A program made the translations under genes and the position numbers. 27,779 bases of DNA from an uncultured Pseudomonadota bacterium. Lineage in GTDB: Bacteria > Pseudomonadota > Gammaproteobacteria > Burkholderiales > SG8-39. A model generated the notes under the pieces. That model ran no database searches, was not told the origin of the DNA, and saw only the letters and a program-made list of their open reading frames with translations. Location of the stretch: NCBI GenBank assembly GCA_903895005.1, contig CAITSH010000210.1, positions 1 through 27,779 on the forward strand. Reading direction: 5' to 3'. This document shows positions 6,806 through 13,856 of the stretch, in pieces. The stretch's first letter is position 1. Every line of letters starts with the position of its first letter.

Positions 6806-7867
6806 TTATTCGATGCGCAGCAGCTTTGCCGCCGTCTTGCCCAGGATCAGGTCGCGATCCGCCTCCTGCACATCGACGAGGCGCTCGACCGCCTGCACCG
6901 GCTGCTCAAGGCCCATGTCAAAGCAATAGTCGCTGCCAAGCAATACCCGATCGGCACCGACCTGCCTCACCAGATTAAGGTTGATGGTGTCGTCGTGCCC
7001 AATGGTGTCGTAGGTGAAGCGGCGCAGGTAGGCGCTCGGTAACTGCTTCATAAACTTGAGTTCAGCGCGCACTTTGACGCCATGGTCGAACCTGCCGATG
7101 ATGCCCGGCAGCGTGCCGCCGGCGTGCGGCAGGTTGATCTCGAGTTTGGGGAAGCGGTCGAGCACGCCACCAAAAATCAACGCGGCCGCGGCAATACCGG
7201 TGTCGTAGGGATTGCCGATCAGGTTCTTGAAGTAAAAACGCGCCAGCCGGTCCGTTTGCAACGTGTAGACGGGATGCAGGAATATCGGCCAGCCCAGTTC
7301 CTCGCAACGCGCATAGATATCCCAGAAACGCTTGTCATCAAGATCGGTGCCGGCGATGTTGGTCGCGAGGTACAGCCCGCGCATGCCCGGCAGCTTGGCT
7401 GCGCGATCAAGCTCCTTGAGCGCGAGCGCCGGATCCTGCATGGGCACCTGCGCCATGCCGATGAATTTTTTCGGATACTTTAGATGCGCCGCCGACATGG
7501 CGTCGTTATAGACCTGTGCCAGCGCGAGGCCGAGTGCGGGCGAAGCCCAGTACACCATGGGCGTTGTCAGCGACATCACGTTCACGTCCACGCCCTGGCG
7601 CTTCATGCCTTCGAGGCGCAGGTCGAGACTGACGAATTCGTCTGTGAACGCGTTGACGAGGCCGCCGCCGACGAATTTGTATCCCGCCGCACTGCGTTCT
7701 ATCTTGCCGCCCTCCCTCCCGCCATCCTTGTCCACGAGGTCTATCCACTCCTGTGGATACCAGTGGGCATGGGTGTCTATGGTGGTTCCCTTGTAGCGGC
7801 GCGGCGCGACCTCGCCTTCGTGCTTGTGTTCGTGGCCGTGGGTGTGATCGTGTGCGTGATGCGTCAT
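6806..7867 (-). CDS. Amidohydrolase (ACMSD / gamma-resorcylate decarboxylase-like) with His-rich N-terminus
   Basis: A 353-residue amidohydrolase-2 family protein with a complete single-metal site: His33 and His35 (DTHAHW), His198 (FLHPV), His248 (LPHAGG) and Asp313 (GSDY). Members of this branch remove a carboxyl group from aromatic or muconate-type acids (2-amino-3-carboxymuconate semialdehyde, gamma-resorcylate) or hydrate or hydrolyse related compounds. The N-terminal 16 residues hold eight His in an alternating pattern (HHAHDHTHGHEHKH), a metal-binding type tail ahead of the barrel. The start at 7867 is chosen since the tail and barrel begin there; the ribosome site (GGAAAAAG) is weak. 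It lies between two Bug genes, 47 bp from one and 53 bp from the other, so uptake and processing of one substrate is likely. The exact reaction is not decided. Confidence 0.88.
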   Translation of the reverse strand: MTHHAHDHTHGHEHKHEGEVAPRRYKGTTIDTHAHWYPQEWIDLVDKDGGREGGKIERSAAGYKFVGGGLVNAFTDEFVSLDLRLEGMKRQGVDVNVMSLTTPMVYWASPALGLALAQVYNDAMSAAHLKYPKKFIGMAQVPMQDPALALKELDRAAKLPGMRGLYLATNIAGTDLDDKRFWDIYARCEELGWPIFLHPVYTLQTDRLARFYFKNLIGNPYDTGIAAAALIFGGVLDRFPKLEINLPHAGGTLPGIIGRFDHGVKVRAELKFMKQLPSAYLRRFTYDTIGHDDTINLNLVRQVGADRVLLGSDYCFDMGLEQPVQAVERLVDVQEADRDLILGKTAAKLLRIE

Positions 7868-7920
7868 GGAATCTTTTTCCAACTTAACAATGGGGAAGTG
7901 GGAGGGACTTCTTGTTCCGC

Positions 7921-8883
7921 TTATTCCGACTTGGCGCCGGTTTCGCGCACGACCTTGGACCACTTTTGCACCTCGGCCGATACATAGCGTCCGAATTCCG
8001 CAGGGCTGCCACCGACAGGCTCAAAGCCCAGCGCGGCCAGCCTGTCCTTCATGTCCTGCGTCGCGAGGATCTTGTTCATCTCCGCGTTCAGGCGGTTGGC
8101 CGCTTCGGGGGGCGAGCCCACCGGCATGAAAAACCCGACCCAGGTGTAATCCTCGAATCCGGGGAACCCCGACTCGGCGACGGTGGGAACGTCCGGCAAC
8201 GCCGCCACGCGCTTGTTACTGGTAACGGCAAGACCCACCAGGCGCCCGCCCTTGATCTGCGCCACTGCCGGTGGCATCGCAACGCTGGCAATTTCGACCT
8301 CGCCCGCAACGGCGGCGGTCACCGCCGGACCTGCCCCCTTGTAGGGCACGTGGGTGATATTGACCTTGGCCAGTATCTTAAACAGGTATTCGGCCGAAAG
8401 ATGCGGCGTTGTACCGGCACCTGCGGTGCCGTAATTGAGCTTGCCCGAGCGCGCCTTTTCGATCAACTGCTTCATGGTGCCGACACCGGCTCCCGGATAC
8501 ACGGCAAAAATGTTGGGACTGGAGGCCATGTTGATGACGGGCATCAGGTCCTTTTCAAGGTCGTAGCCGGCATCGCGCGACAGGCTAGGATTGACCGCCA
8601 CCGAGGTCGTCGTGGCGAGTACCGTATAGCCGTCCGGGGTCGCGCGCGCCACCGCAACGGCACCGACGTTGCCGCCGCCGCCGGCGCGGTTCTCCACCAC
8701 AACGGCCTGACCCAGCGCTTCGCTCAGCTTGACCGAGATCAGGCGCGCCGCCACGTCGGCGATACCGCCGGGCGCAAATGCGACCACAACACGAACGGCT
8801 TTGTTGGGCCAGGCGCCTTGCGCCAGGCAAGCGGGCGCCAGCGCGATGCCGGCGAGCAATGCGATCAAGTTAACGTGCTTCAT
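7921..8883 (-). CDS. Tripartite tricarboxylate transporter-type periplasmic binding protein (Bug family), copy 2
   Basis: A 320-residue Bug protein. Signal peptide at residues 1 to about 22 (MKHVNLIALLAGIALAPACLA), then WPNKAVRVVVAFAPGGIADVAAR without a break, the VVVENRAGGGGNVG block, a TPDGYT motif and THVPYKGAGPAVTAAVAG. It has a C-terminal VVRETGAKSE end like copy 1 and the others, but the ligand-facing loops differ, so it is a paralogue with its own ligand rather than a recent duplicate. ATG 8883 has a good GAGGAGGA site; the open frame upstream of it is not used. It is the second gene of the operon that starts with the deacetylase. Function as a periplasmic solute receptor is secure; the ligand is not. 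Confidence 0.95.
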   Translation of the reverse strand: MKHVNLIALLAGIALAPACLAQGAWPNKAVRVVVAFAPGGIADVAARLISVKLSEALGQAVVVENRAGGGGNVGAVAVARATPDGYTVLATTTSVAVNPSLSRDAGYDLEKDLMPVINMASSPNIFAVYPGAGVGTMKQLIEKARSGKLNYGTAGAGTTPHLSAEYLFKILAKVNITHVPYKGAGPAVTAAVAGEVEIASVAMPPAVAQIKGGRLVGLAVTSNKRVAALPDVPTVAESGFPGFEDYTWVGFFMPVGSPPEAANRLNAEMNKILATQDMKDRLAALGFEPVGGSPAEFGRYVSAEVQKWSKVVRETGAKSE

Positions 8884-8905
8884 GTTGTCCTCCTCGGGAA
8901 AGTTT

Positions 8906-9784
8906 TTATTTGACCGACGCGAGCACGTGCTGCGCCATTTCCATGCGTGTGCAGACCCACACATCATCGAGTTTTTTCACCCGCTCGATGATGGCCTCGT
9001 AGACCCAGGCCCCCGACGGACGGCCGAAAACGTGGGTATGCGCGGTGACATCGAGCATCAACGGCACCGACTCGCGCTCGCGATAGGCCTTGATAGTGTC
9101 ATCGAACGTCTGGATCAGCTCGCCCGGCGAACGACCGTAACGAATGCAAAACGGCAGGTCGTTGATGTCCATCGTGAGCGGAATGGCGACGATACGTTTG
9201 CCACCCGATTCCTGCACGTAGGGACGGTCGTCATCATTACAGTCACCATGATGCACGAAGCCGGCCTCGGCAAGCAGGCGCGGCGTGGCGAGACTGCCGG
9301 TGCCGCGCGGGCTGATCCAACCGTGAGAAATCGTACCCATGGCATTTTGCAGGGCGTCCTGGTTGCGCTGGATGTTTTTCGCTTCGTCCTCCTCGCTGAA
9401 ATACGCCGGGATGACATCCATGCCCCACGAGTGCGCAACGATTTCATGCCCGCGTCGCAATATATCCGCCACCGACTCAGGGTAGCGTTGTGCGAGCACG
9501 CCGTTCACCATGACACTTGCCTTGACGCCCTGCCGATCAACGATATCCAGGAGGCGGTTGATCCCCCGCACGGCGCCAAAGGTCGCCCACGAATGCGCAT
9601 TGGTGTCAAAGAACCCGGGCTTGAGCACGTTGCCCATGGGGCCGATCCCCGGCGCCTGGCCGTCGGACCAGGCCTCGTAGGCGATGTTGAAAATCACAGC
9701 AACACGCTTGCCTCCGGGCCAGCGAAAATCCTTGTCGAGCCTGATATTGCGCGGCTCTTGAAGCGCGGGCGTAGTAGACGCCAT
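8906..9784 (-). CDS. Polysaccharide deacetylase family protein (PuuE allantoinase-like)
   Basis: A 292-residue protein with the NodB-homology barrel of the PuuE-like branch: FNIAYEAW (32-39), GHEIVAHSWGMD (112-123, His113 and His118), SPRGTGSLATPRLLAEAGF and the late HTHVFGRPSGAWVYE motif. It has no signal peptide, so it acts in the cytoplasm and not on cell-wall sugars. The best-known PuuE member opens the hydantoin ring of allantoin, so a hydrolase for a cyclic amide or N-acyl compound is a reasonable guess. The Asp-Asp motif of classic NodB enzymes is not seen at the first strand. ATG 9784 has GGAGGAG 4-5 nt upstream. It is the first gene of the four-gene leftward operon, with 22 bp to the Bug gene. 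Confidence 0.87.
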   Translation of the reverse strand: MASTTPALQEPRNIRLDKDFRWPGGKRVAVIFNIAYEAWSDGQAPGIGPMGNVLKPGFFDTNAHSWATFGAVRGINRLLDIVDRQGVKASVMVNGVLAQRYPESVADILRRGHEIVAHSWGMDVIPAYFSEEDEAKNIQRNQDALQNAMGTISHGWISPRGTGSLATPRLLAEAGFVHHGDCNDDDRPYVQESGGKRIVAIPLTMDINDLPFCIRYGRSPGELIQTFDDTIKAYRERESVPLMLDVTAHTHVFGRPSGAWVYEAIIERVKKLDDVWVCTRMEMAQHVLASVK

Positions 9785-10089
9785 AAAACTCCTCCATGAT
9801 TGGGCCGCATGTTCAATGCCCGGGTATCAATGCCAAGCTGTGAATGCCCAGATGCCCAGTGTCCTCGTCTGCAGGACTGGGTTGGGCGGACATTCTAGCG
9901 ACTTCGCCATACCCGCGCCCGCTCTTTCTCCCTTTGGTCTAGGTGTGTGCAACGCAACATGCCGACTTGTGTACGCACTGTCCCGCGAACTAATGCCGGC
10001 TTGACATTGCCGGCGGCATATCTGAACATGAACTTGTTCAAAAATAACGGGCAATGCGGCGCACATTCCCGCTCCGCGAAACCGATGCA
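9785..10089. other. 305-bp divergent control region between the deacetylase and dehydrogenase operons
   Basis: No gene is seen here. It holds a hairpin at 9855-9881 (CCCAGTGTCCT and AGGACTGGG around a 7-nt loop, with one bulged G), which would lie in the 5' leader of the leftward operon. On the right it holds a perfect -35 hexamer TTGACA (10001-10006) for the rightward operon followed by the inverted repeat described separately. No convincing leftward promoter was found by eye. Confidence 0.6.
10023..10040. promoter_or_regulatory. Candidate TetR operator upstream of the dehydrogenase-M24-TetR operon
   Basis: TGAACATGAACTTGTTCA contains the near-palindrome GAACTTGTTC (10030-10039) with an extra TGAAC half-site before it. 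It begins 17 nt after the TTGACA at 10001, so it covers the place of the -10 element; the best hexamer there (GAACAT) is a poor -10. A repressor bound here would block the promoter. The same 10-mer, with one base changed in its centre, occurs at 16374-16383 upstream of the SDR-ligase operon. The TetR gene is the third gene of this operon, so autorepression is the natural hypothesis. Confidence 0.5.
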
Positions 10090-11043
10090 ATGACCAGCCT
10101 GCTTGCGCTTCTTACCCTGCCGGAAAAAGTCAGGCTCCAATACTACGAAGGTATCCGGTCCCGCTTTCCGGAAATCGAGGTCAACCTCGTCGACCATCAC
10201 AGCAAGGTCGATCCGTATATCAGCAGGGCCGATGTCCTCGTTACCTTCGGCCCGATGATGGCCGAGCATGTCCTGGAAAAGGCCCCGAAGCTCAAATGGA
10301 TACAGGCGCTGGGCTCCGGCGTGGACGGCATTACCGACCGTCCGTCCCTGCGCGCCGATGTGCTTGTCACCAACCTGCATGGCATCCACGGCGCCCCCGT
10401 GTCGGAGGCGGCCCTCGGCGCCATGCTTGCACTTGGTCGCGGCCTGGCGCGCAACCTGCGCAACCAGGAGCAACATAAATGGGAGCGCTTTCCCGCCAGC
10501 CTGCTCAAGGGCAAGACCGCAATCATCTACGGCGTGGGCATCATCGCGGCCGAACTCGCGCCCAAGTGCAAGGCCTTTGGCATGCGCGTAATTGGCATCA
10601 GCTCCACGGCGCGGGAGCTTCCCGGCTTTGACCGCATTCTGCCGCGAACCGATTTGATCCCTGCTGCGGCCGAGGCCGACTACCTGGTTCTGCTCACGCC
10701 GTATTCCGCCGCGACGCGCGGCAGCGTCGGTGCGGCGGTGTTCAACGCGATGAAGCCCACAAGTTACCTGGTGAATCTGGCGCGCGGCGGCGTGGTCGAC
10801 GAGGCGGCACTGATGACCGCACTCGAAGCGCGCCGCATCGCCGGCGCCGCGCTCGACGTATTCAGCGAGGAACCCCTGCCCGCGTCCCATCCGCTTTGGT
10901 CGATGGACAATGTGCTCATCACCCCGCACCAGGGCGGCTTTTATGACGAATACGTCAATGAAGCCCTGCCGGTCATCGCGCACAATCTGCAAAAATTCCT
11001 GTCCGGAGACACTGCCGGCATGATCAACCTGGTCCAGCGCTGA
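10090..11043 (+). CDS. D-isomer-specific 2-hydroxyacid dehydrogenase
   Basis: A 317-residue cytoplasmic NAD(P)-dependent oxidoreductase that interconverts D-2-hydroxy acids and 2-oxo acids. The catalytic trio is present: Arg232 (NLARGGVVDE), Glu261 (DVFSEEPLP) and His280 (ITPHQGG). The substrate-side signature LGSGVDGI (74-81) is also typical. The nucleotide loop reads YGVGIIAAEL (147-156): the third Gly of GxGxxG is Ala. The frame is open from an ATG at 10054, but the first 12 residues from there are basic and unrelated to the fold, so ATG 10090 is preferred; neither has a strong ribosome site. It is the first gene of a three-gene operon with an M24 protein (43 bp later) and a TetR regulator. 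The hydroxy acid is unknown; GhrA/phosphoglycerate-type relatives have broad range. Confidence 0.88.
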   Translation: MTSLLALLTLPEKVRLQYYEGIRSRFPEIEVNLVDHHSKVDPYISRADVLVTFGPMMAEHVLEKAPKLKWIQALGSGVDGITDRPSLRADVLVTNLHGIHGAPVSEAALGAMLALGRGLARNLRNQEQHKWERFPASLLKGKTAIIYGVGIIAAELAPKCKAFGMRVIGISSTARELPGFDRILPRTDLIPAAAEADYLVLLTPYSAATRGSVGAAVFNAMKPTSYLVNLARGGVVDEAALMTALEARRIAGAALDVFSEEPLPASHPLWSMDNVLITPHQGGFYDEYVNEALPVIAHNLQKFLSGDTAGMINLVQR

Positions 11044-11085
11044 TCTGGGTCAGCTATGACGAACACCCGACAAGAGGAAACACCG

Positions 11086-12288
11086 ATGGCCGACCCCGCC
11101 GACCGAATTAACGCACCGATTTCGACCGCCGAACTCGAGCGACGCTGGACTGCCGTTCGCGCGGTCATGACGGAACGCAAAATTGACGCGCTGCTGATGC
11201 AGGCCAACAACGATTTCATGGGCGGCTACGTCAAGTATTTCACCGACCTGCCCGCCACCAACGGTTACCCGGTCACCGTGGTGTTCCCGCGCGACGAGCG
11301 CATGACTGTTGTCGGCCAGGGCGCCTTTGGCATGGTGCAATCACTGCCGCCCGAAGGCAATGCGCTGCGGCGCGGCGTCGCGCGCTTTCTTGGGACGCCC
11401 AGCTATGCCGCGGCGCACTACACCGCAGCCTACGATGCGGACCTGGCGCTGAGCGCGCTGGAACCCTACGCAGCCGGCACCATCGGCCTGCTCGGTACCG
11501 CTGCGATGTCGCATGCCCTCGTCGACACCCTCAAGCGCGGCAAACTTGCCAGCGCACGTTTTATCGACGCCTCAGACCTGGTTGACGCCATCAAGGCGGT
11601 CAAAAGCGAAGAGGAAATCAGCTTTATGCGCCGCGCCGCCGCGATGCAGGACGCATGCATGGAAGCCGTCTTTGCTGCCATCCGTCCGGGCATGCGCGAT
11701 ATCGAGGTGGCGGCCGTTGCCGAGCAAACGGGGCACAGCCACGGCAGCGAGCAAGGGCTGTTCATGTGCGCATCCGGGCCGGTAGGAACAGTGCCGGTAT
11801 TCGCCAACCGCCATTTGCAAAACCGCGTGATCCAGGCGGGCGACCAATTCACCCTGCTCATCGAAAACAACGGGCCGGGCGGCTTTTACACAGAGATCGG
11901 CCGCACCTGTGTGCTCGGCAAGGCGTCTCAGGAAATGAAGGACGAATTCGCCTTCGTCATCGAGGCCCAGCAATTCACCACCAGCCTGCTCAAACCGGGC
12001 GCAGCCCCCAAGGAGGTCTGGGAGGCCTACAACCAGTACATGCGCGAGCACGGCCGCCCCGAGGAAAAGCGCCTGCACTGCCACGGGCAGGGCTACGATA
12101 TGGTCGAGCGGCCGCTGGTGCGCTTTGACGAGACCATGCCGCTGGGCCGCAACATGGTACTTTCGGCCCATCCGACCTATGTGACCGAGCGCACCTACAG
12201 CTGGTGCTGCGACAATTTTTTGGTCGGCGAAAGCGGCGTCACCGAGCGCCTGCACCAGTTCCCGCAAAAGATTTTCGAACTGGGCTGA
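11086..12288 (+). CDS. M24-family (creatinase/aminopeptidase fold) protein lacking metal ligands, copy 1
   Basis: A 400-residue protein with the creatinase N-domain (about 10-165) followed by the pita-bread domain (about 175-395). The linker AIKAVKSEEEISFMRRAA (168-185) is typical of the family. Of the five metal ligands of M24 aminopeptidases, the two Asp are replaced by Glu260 (LLIENNG) and Glu270 (YTEIGRT), the first Glu by His362 (SAHPTY), the second Glu by Cys375 (CCDNFLV); only His333 (HGQGYD) remains, and the usual HExP His is Val340. It is therefore unlikely to be a dinuclear metallopeptidase and more likely works like creatinase, which hydrolyses small C-N compounds without metal. 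ATG 11086 is preferred over 11056 because AGAGGA precedes it at a good distance. It sits between the dehydrogenase and TetR genes in one operon. Confidence 0.87.
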   Translation: MADPADRINAPISTAELERRWTAVRAVMTERKIDALLMQANNDFMGGYVKYFTDLPATNGYPVTVVFPRDERMTVVGQGAFGMVQSLPPEGNALRRGVARFLGTPSYAAAHYTAAYDADLALSALEPYAAGTIGLLGTAAMSHALVDTLKRGKLASARFIDASDLVDAIKAVKSEEEISFMRRAAAMQDACMEAVFAAIRPGMRDIEVAAVAEQTGHSHGSEQGLFMCASGPVGTVPVFANRHLQNRVIQAGDQFTLLIENNGPGGFYTEIGRTCVLGKASQEMKDEFAFVIEAQQFTTSLLKPGAAPKEVWEAYNQYMREHGRPEEKRLHCHGQGYDMVERPLVRFDETMPLGRNMVLSAHPTYVTERTYSWCCDNFLVGESGVTERLHQFPQKIFELG

Positions 12289-12291
12289 GCT

Positions 12292-12957
12292 GTGAAAAAG
12301 CCCCTGATGAGCGGGGAAGCCGCGGCCGAACCGGGCCGGCGCGAGCAGAACAAGCTCGACAAGGCCGAGCGCATTCGCGCGGCGGCGAGCAGCCTGTTCA
12401 AGACGCACGGCTACGGACAGGCGACCCTGCGCCAGATAGCGCGGCGCGCCCATGTCGGCCTGGGCACGTTGTTCAATTACGCCGAGGACAAGCGCGACCT
12501 GATTTTCCTGATTTTCAACGAGGAACTGGGCCAGCTGACCGACGAGGCGCTGGCCCTTTCGGTCGACGGTGATGTCGTCACCCGCCTGCTTTCCATTTAC
12601 CGCCACCACTATGAGTATTTTGGCGCGCGGCCGGAGCTGTCGCGCATCCTGCTGCAGGAATTGACTTTTTACTCGTCGGGCAAACAGTCCGAGGCATTCC
12701 TGCAAACACGCCGCCGCCTGATGAAGGGCATAGAGGATATCGTCCGGCAGGCGCAGCGCGACGGCAAAATCACCGGCACGGAGGATGCAAGTTTCATCGC
12801 GCGCAACCTCTTCTTTGTTTATTCGGCGGCGATCCGCTGGTGGATTTCAAATCCGCGACCCAAGGTCGCGGCGGGACTTGAGGAATTACGACGCGTCATC
12901 GAACTGCAAATGACCGGACTGACTCCGGCCGCCCCGAAAAGAAAACGGCGGGACTGA
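12292..12957 (+). CDS. TetR/AcrR-family transcriptional regulator
   Basis: A 221-residue TetR protein. The N-terminal DNA-binding part covers about residues 22-72, with the signature ATLRQIARRAHVGLGTLFNYAEDKRDLI (split 44-71), and the C-terminal helical ligand domain follows. The N-terminal 20 residues are an extra Ala/Glu/Arg-rich tail and the C-terminus is very basic (KRKRRD). The start is a GTG only 3 nt after the stop of the M24 gene, suggesting translational coupling; ATG 12307 is an alternative. The last codons form the left arm of a terminator whose loop contains the stop codon. It probably represses its own operon and the SDR-ligase operon through the shared GAACWTGTTC sites. The inducer is likely a pathway acid or CoA/AMP ester, by analogy only. 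Confidence 0.93.
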   Translation: MKKPLMSGEAAAEPGRREQNKLDKAERIRAAASSLFKTHGYGQATLRQIARRAHVGLGTLFNYAEDKRDLIFLIFNEELGQLTDEALALSVDGDVVTRLLSIYRHHYEYFGARPELSRILLQELTFYSSGKQSEAFLQTRRRLMKGIEDIVRQAQRDGKITGTEDASFIARNLFFVYSAAIRWWISNPRPKVAAGLEELRRVIELQMTGLTPAAPKRKRRD

Positions 12958-12971
12958 CCCGCCGTTTTCTT
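12941..12971. terminator. Strong bidirectional intrinsic terminator enclosing the tetR stop codon
   Basis: GAAAACGGCGGG (12941-12952) pairs perfectly with CCCGCCGTTTTC (12958-12969): 12 bp with a 5-nt loop ACTGA. The loop holds the TGA stop (12955-12957) of the TetR gene, so the terminator's left arm is protein-coding. T-rich tails lie on both strands (TTTTCTTAATT rightward; TTTTCTTTTC leftward), as expected for a shared terminator between this operon and the convergent amidohydrolase gene ending at 13014. Confidence 0.92.
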
Positions 12972-13013
12972 AATTGCTACACGCATTGCCTGCGCCACAC
13001 AGCGCATCAACGA

Positions 13014-13856
13014 CTATAGTCCCAGCACGCGCTCGGCATTTCCGTGCATGATCTTTTCCATGATCTCGTCCTTGTAACCGAGCTCCCCCCATTCGCGCAG
13101 GATGCGCTCGTAGGGCATGCTCGGGTAGTCACTGCCGAACATGATCTTGTCCTGCAGTCGGGCACGCATGTCTATCTTGAGGTTGCCGGGAAAATACTTG
13201 GGCGCCCAGCCCGACATTTCCCAATAGACGTTGCCCTTGTGCAAAGCCACCGCAGTGGTCTCGTCCACCCACGGCCAGCCAGGATGGGCCATGATGATTT
13301 TGAGATTGGGAAAGTCCGCGGCGAGGTCGTCAATCGCCGACGGATGCGCGTGGCGGATGCGTGCGCCCATACCCCCCGGCATTCCGGCGCCCATCCCCGT
13401 CGTACCCACGTCTATCATCACCGCCGCACCCATGGCGTTGATTTCCTCGAACAACGGGTAGTAGCGCGTGTCGTTCACGGCAAAGTGCTGCATGATCGGA
13501 TGAAAGTGAAAGCCGATAAAACCCAGCTCTTTCACCGCCTTGCGTGCCTGCTGGATGGCGATTTCGCCCTTGGCCGGCTCGACCGCGCCCCAGGCCTGGA
13601 TGATGCGCTTGGGGTGGCGTTTCCACATCGCGTGCACGTACTCGTTGGTGCAAGGCGGGGTTGCCACCGTCGTTTCAAGATCCAGCGCCACCAGAAGCGC
13701 CTCGACGCCGGCCCCGGTGAATTCCTTGAGCACATCCTCTTCGGTCTTGGGCGCCCAGGTGCGGTTCCAGTACTTGGCAAGCGCATCTACATAGGGGCCC
13801 TGGGCGGTGATCCACTCCTGGGTGCCCGGGTAGCAGTGCAGGTCGATGATCCTCAT
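13014..13856 (-). CDS. Amidohydrolase-2 family protein with altered metal site
   Basis: A 280-residue barrel of the ACMSD/gamma-resorcylate decarboxylase-like family. The start of the barrel reads IIDLHCYPG: His7 is kept but the second His of HxH is Tyr9. The strand-5 His is replaced by Asp149 (MIDVGTT), while His191 (AHPGWPW) and Asp243 (GSDYPS) are kept. ELGFIGFHFHP (110-120) is a family block. The metal site is thus incomplete or rebuilt, and the reaction (decarboxylase, hydratase or hydrolase) cannot be assigned. Its ATG overlaps the stop of the upstream ligase gene by four bases (ATGA), with GGAGAAAA upstream, a clear sign of translational coupling. This makes it likely that the two proteins act on the same compound. 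The gene ends 42 bp before the shared terminator. Confidence 0.86.
   Translation of the reverse strand: MRIIDLHCYPGTQEWITAQGPYVDALAKYWNRTWAPKTEEDVLKEFTGAGVEALLVALDLETTVATPPCTNEYVHAMWKRHPKRIIQAWGAVEPAKGEIAIQQARKAVKELGFIGFHFHPIMQHFAVNDTRYYPLFEEINAMGAAVMIDVGTTGMGAGMPGGMGARIRHAHPSAIDDLAADFPNLKIIMAHPGWPWVDETTAVALHKGNVYWEMSGWAPKYFPGNLKIDMRARLQDKIMFGSDYPSMPYERILREWGELGYKDEIMEKIMHGNAERVLGL

Noticed and set aside
8729..9799. A 356-codon open frame on the plus strand opposite the deacetylase gene.
   Set aside because: Antisense shadow of a gene with strong motifs and a good ribosome site; no recognisable product.
11572..12705. A 377-codon open frame on the minus strand opposite the M24 and tetR genes.
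   Set aside because: It lies wholly antisense to two genes with clear family motifs; its product is His/Arg/Gln-rich with no domain. It is a GC-rich shadow frame.
12292..12957. The TetR protein as regulator of the whole 13-21 kb leftward region.
   Set aside because: The shared operator is seen only before the SDR operon and the tetR operon, not upstream of the monooxygenase set at 21292, so the wider claim is not supported.
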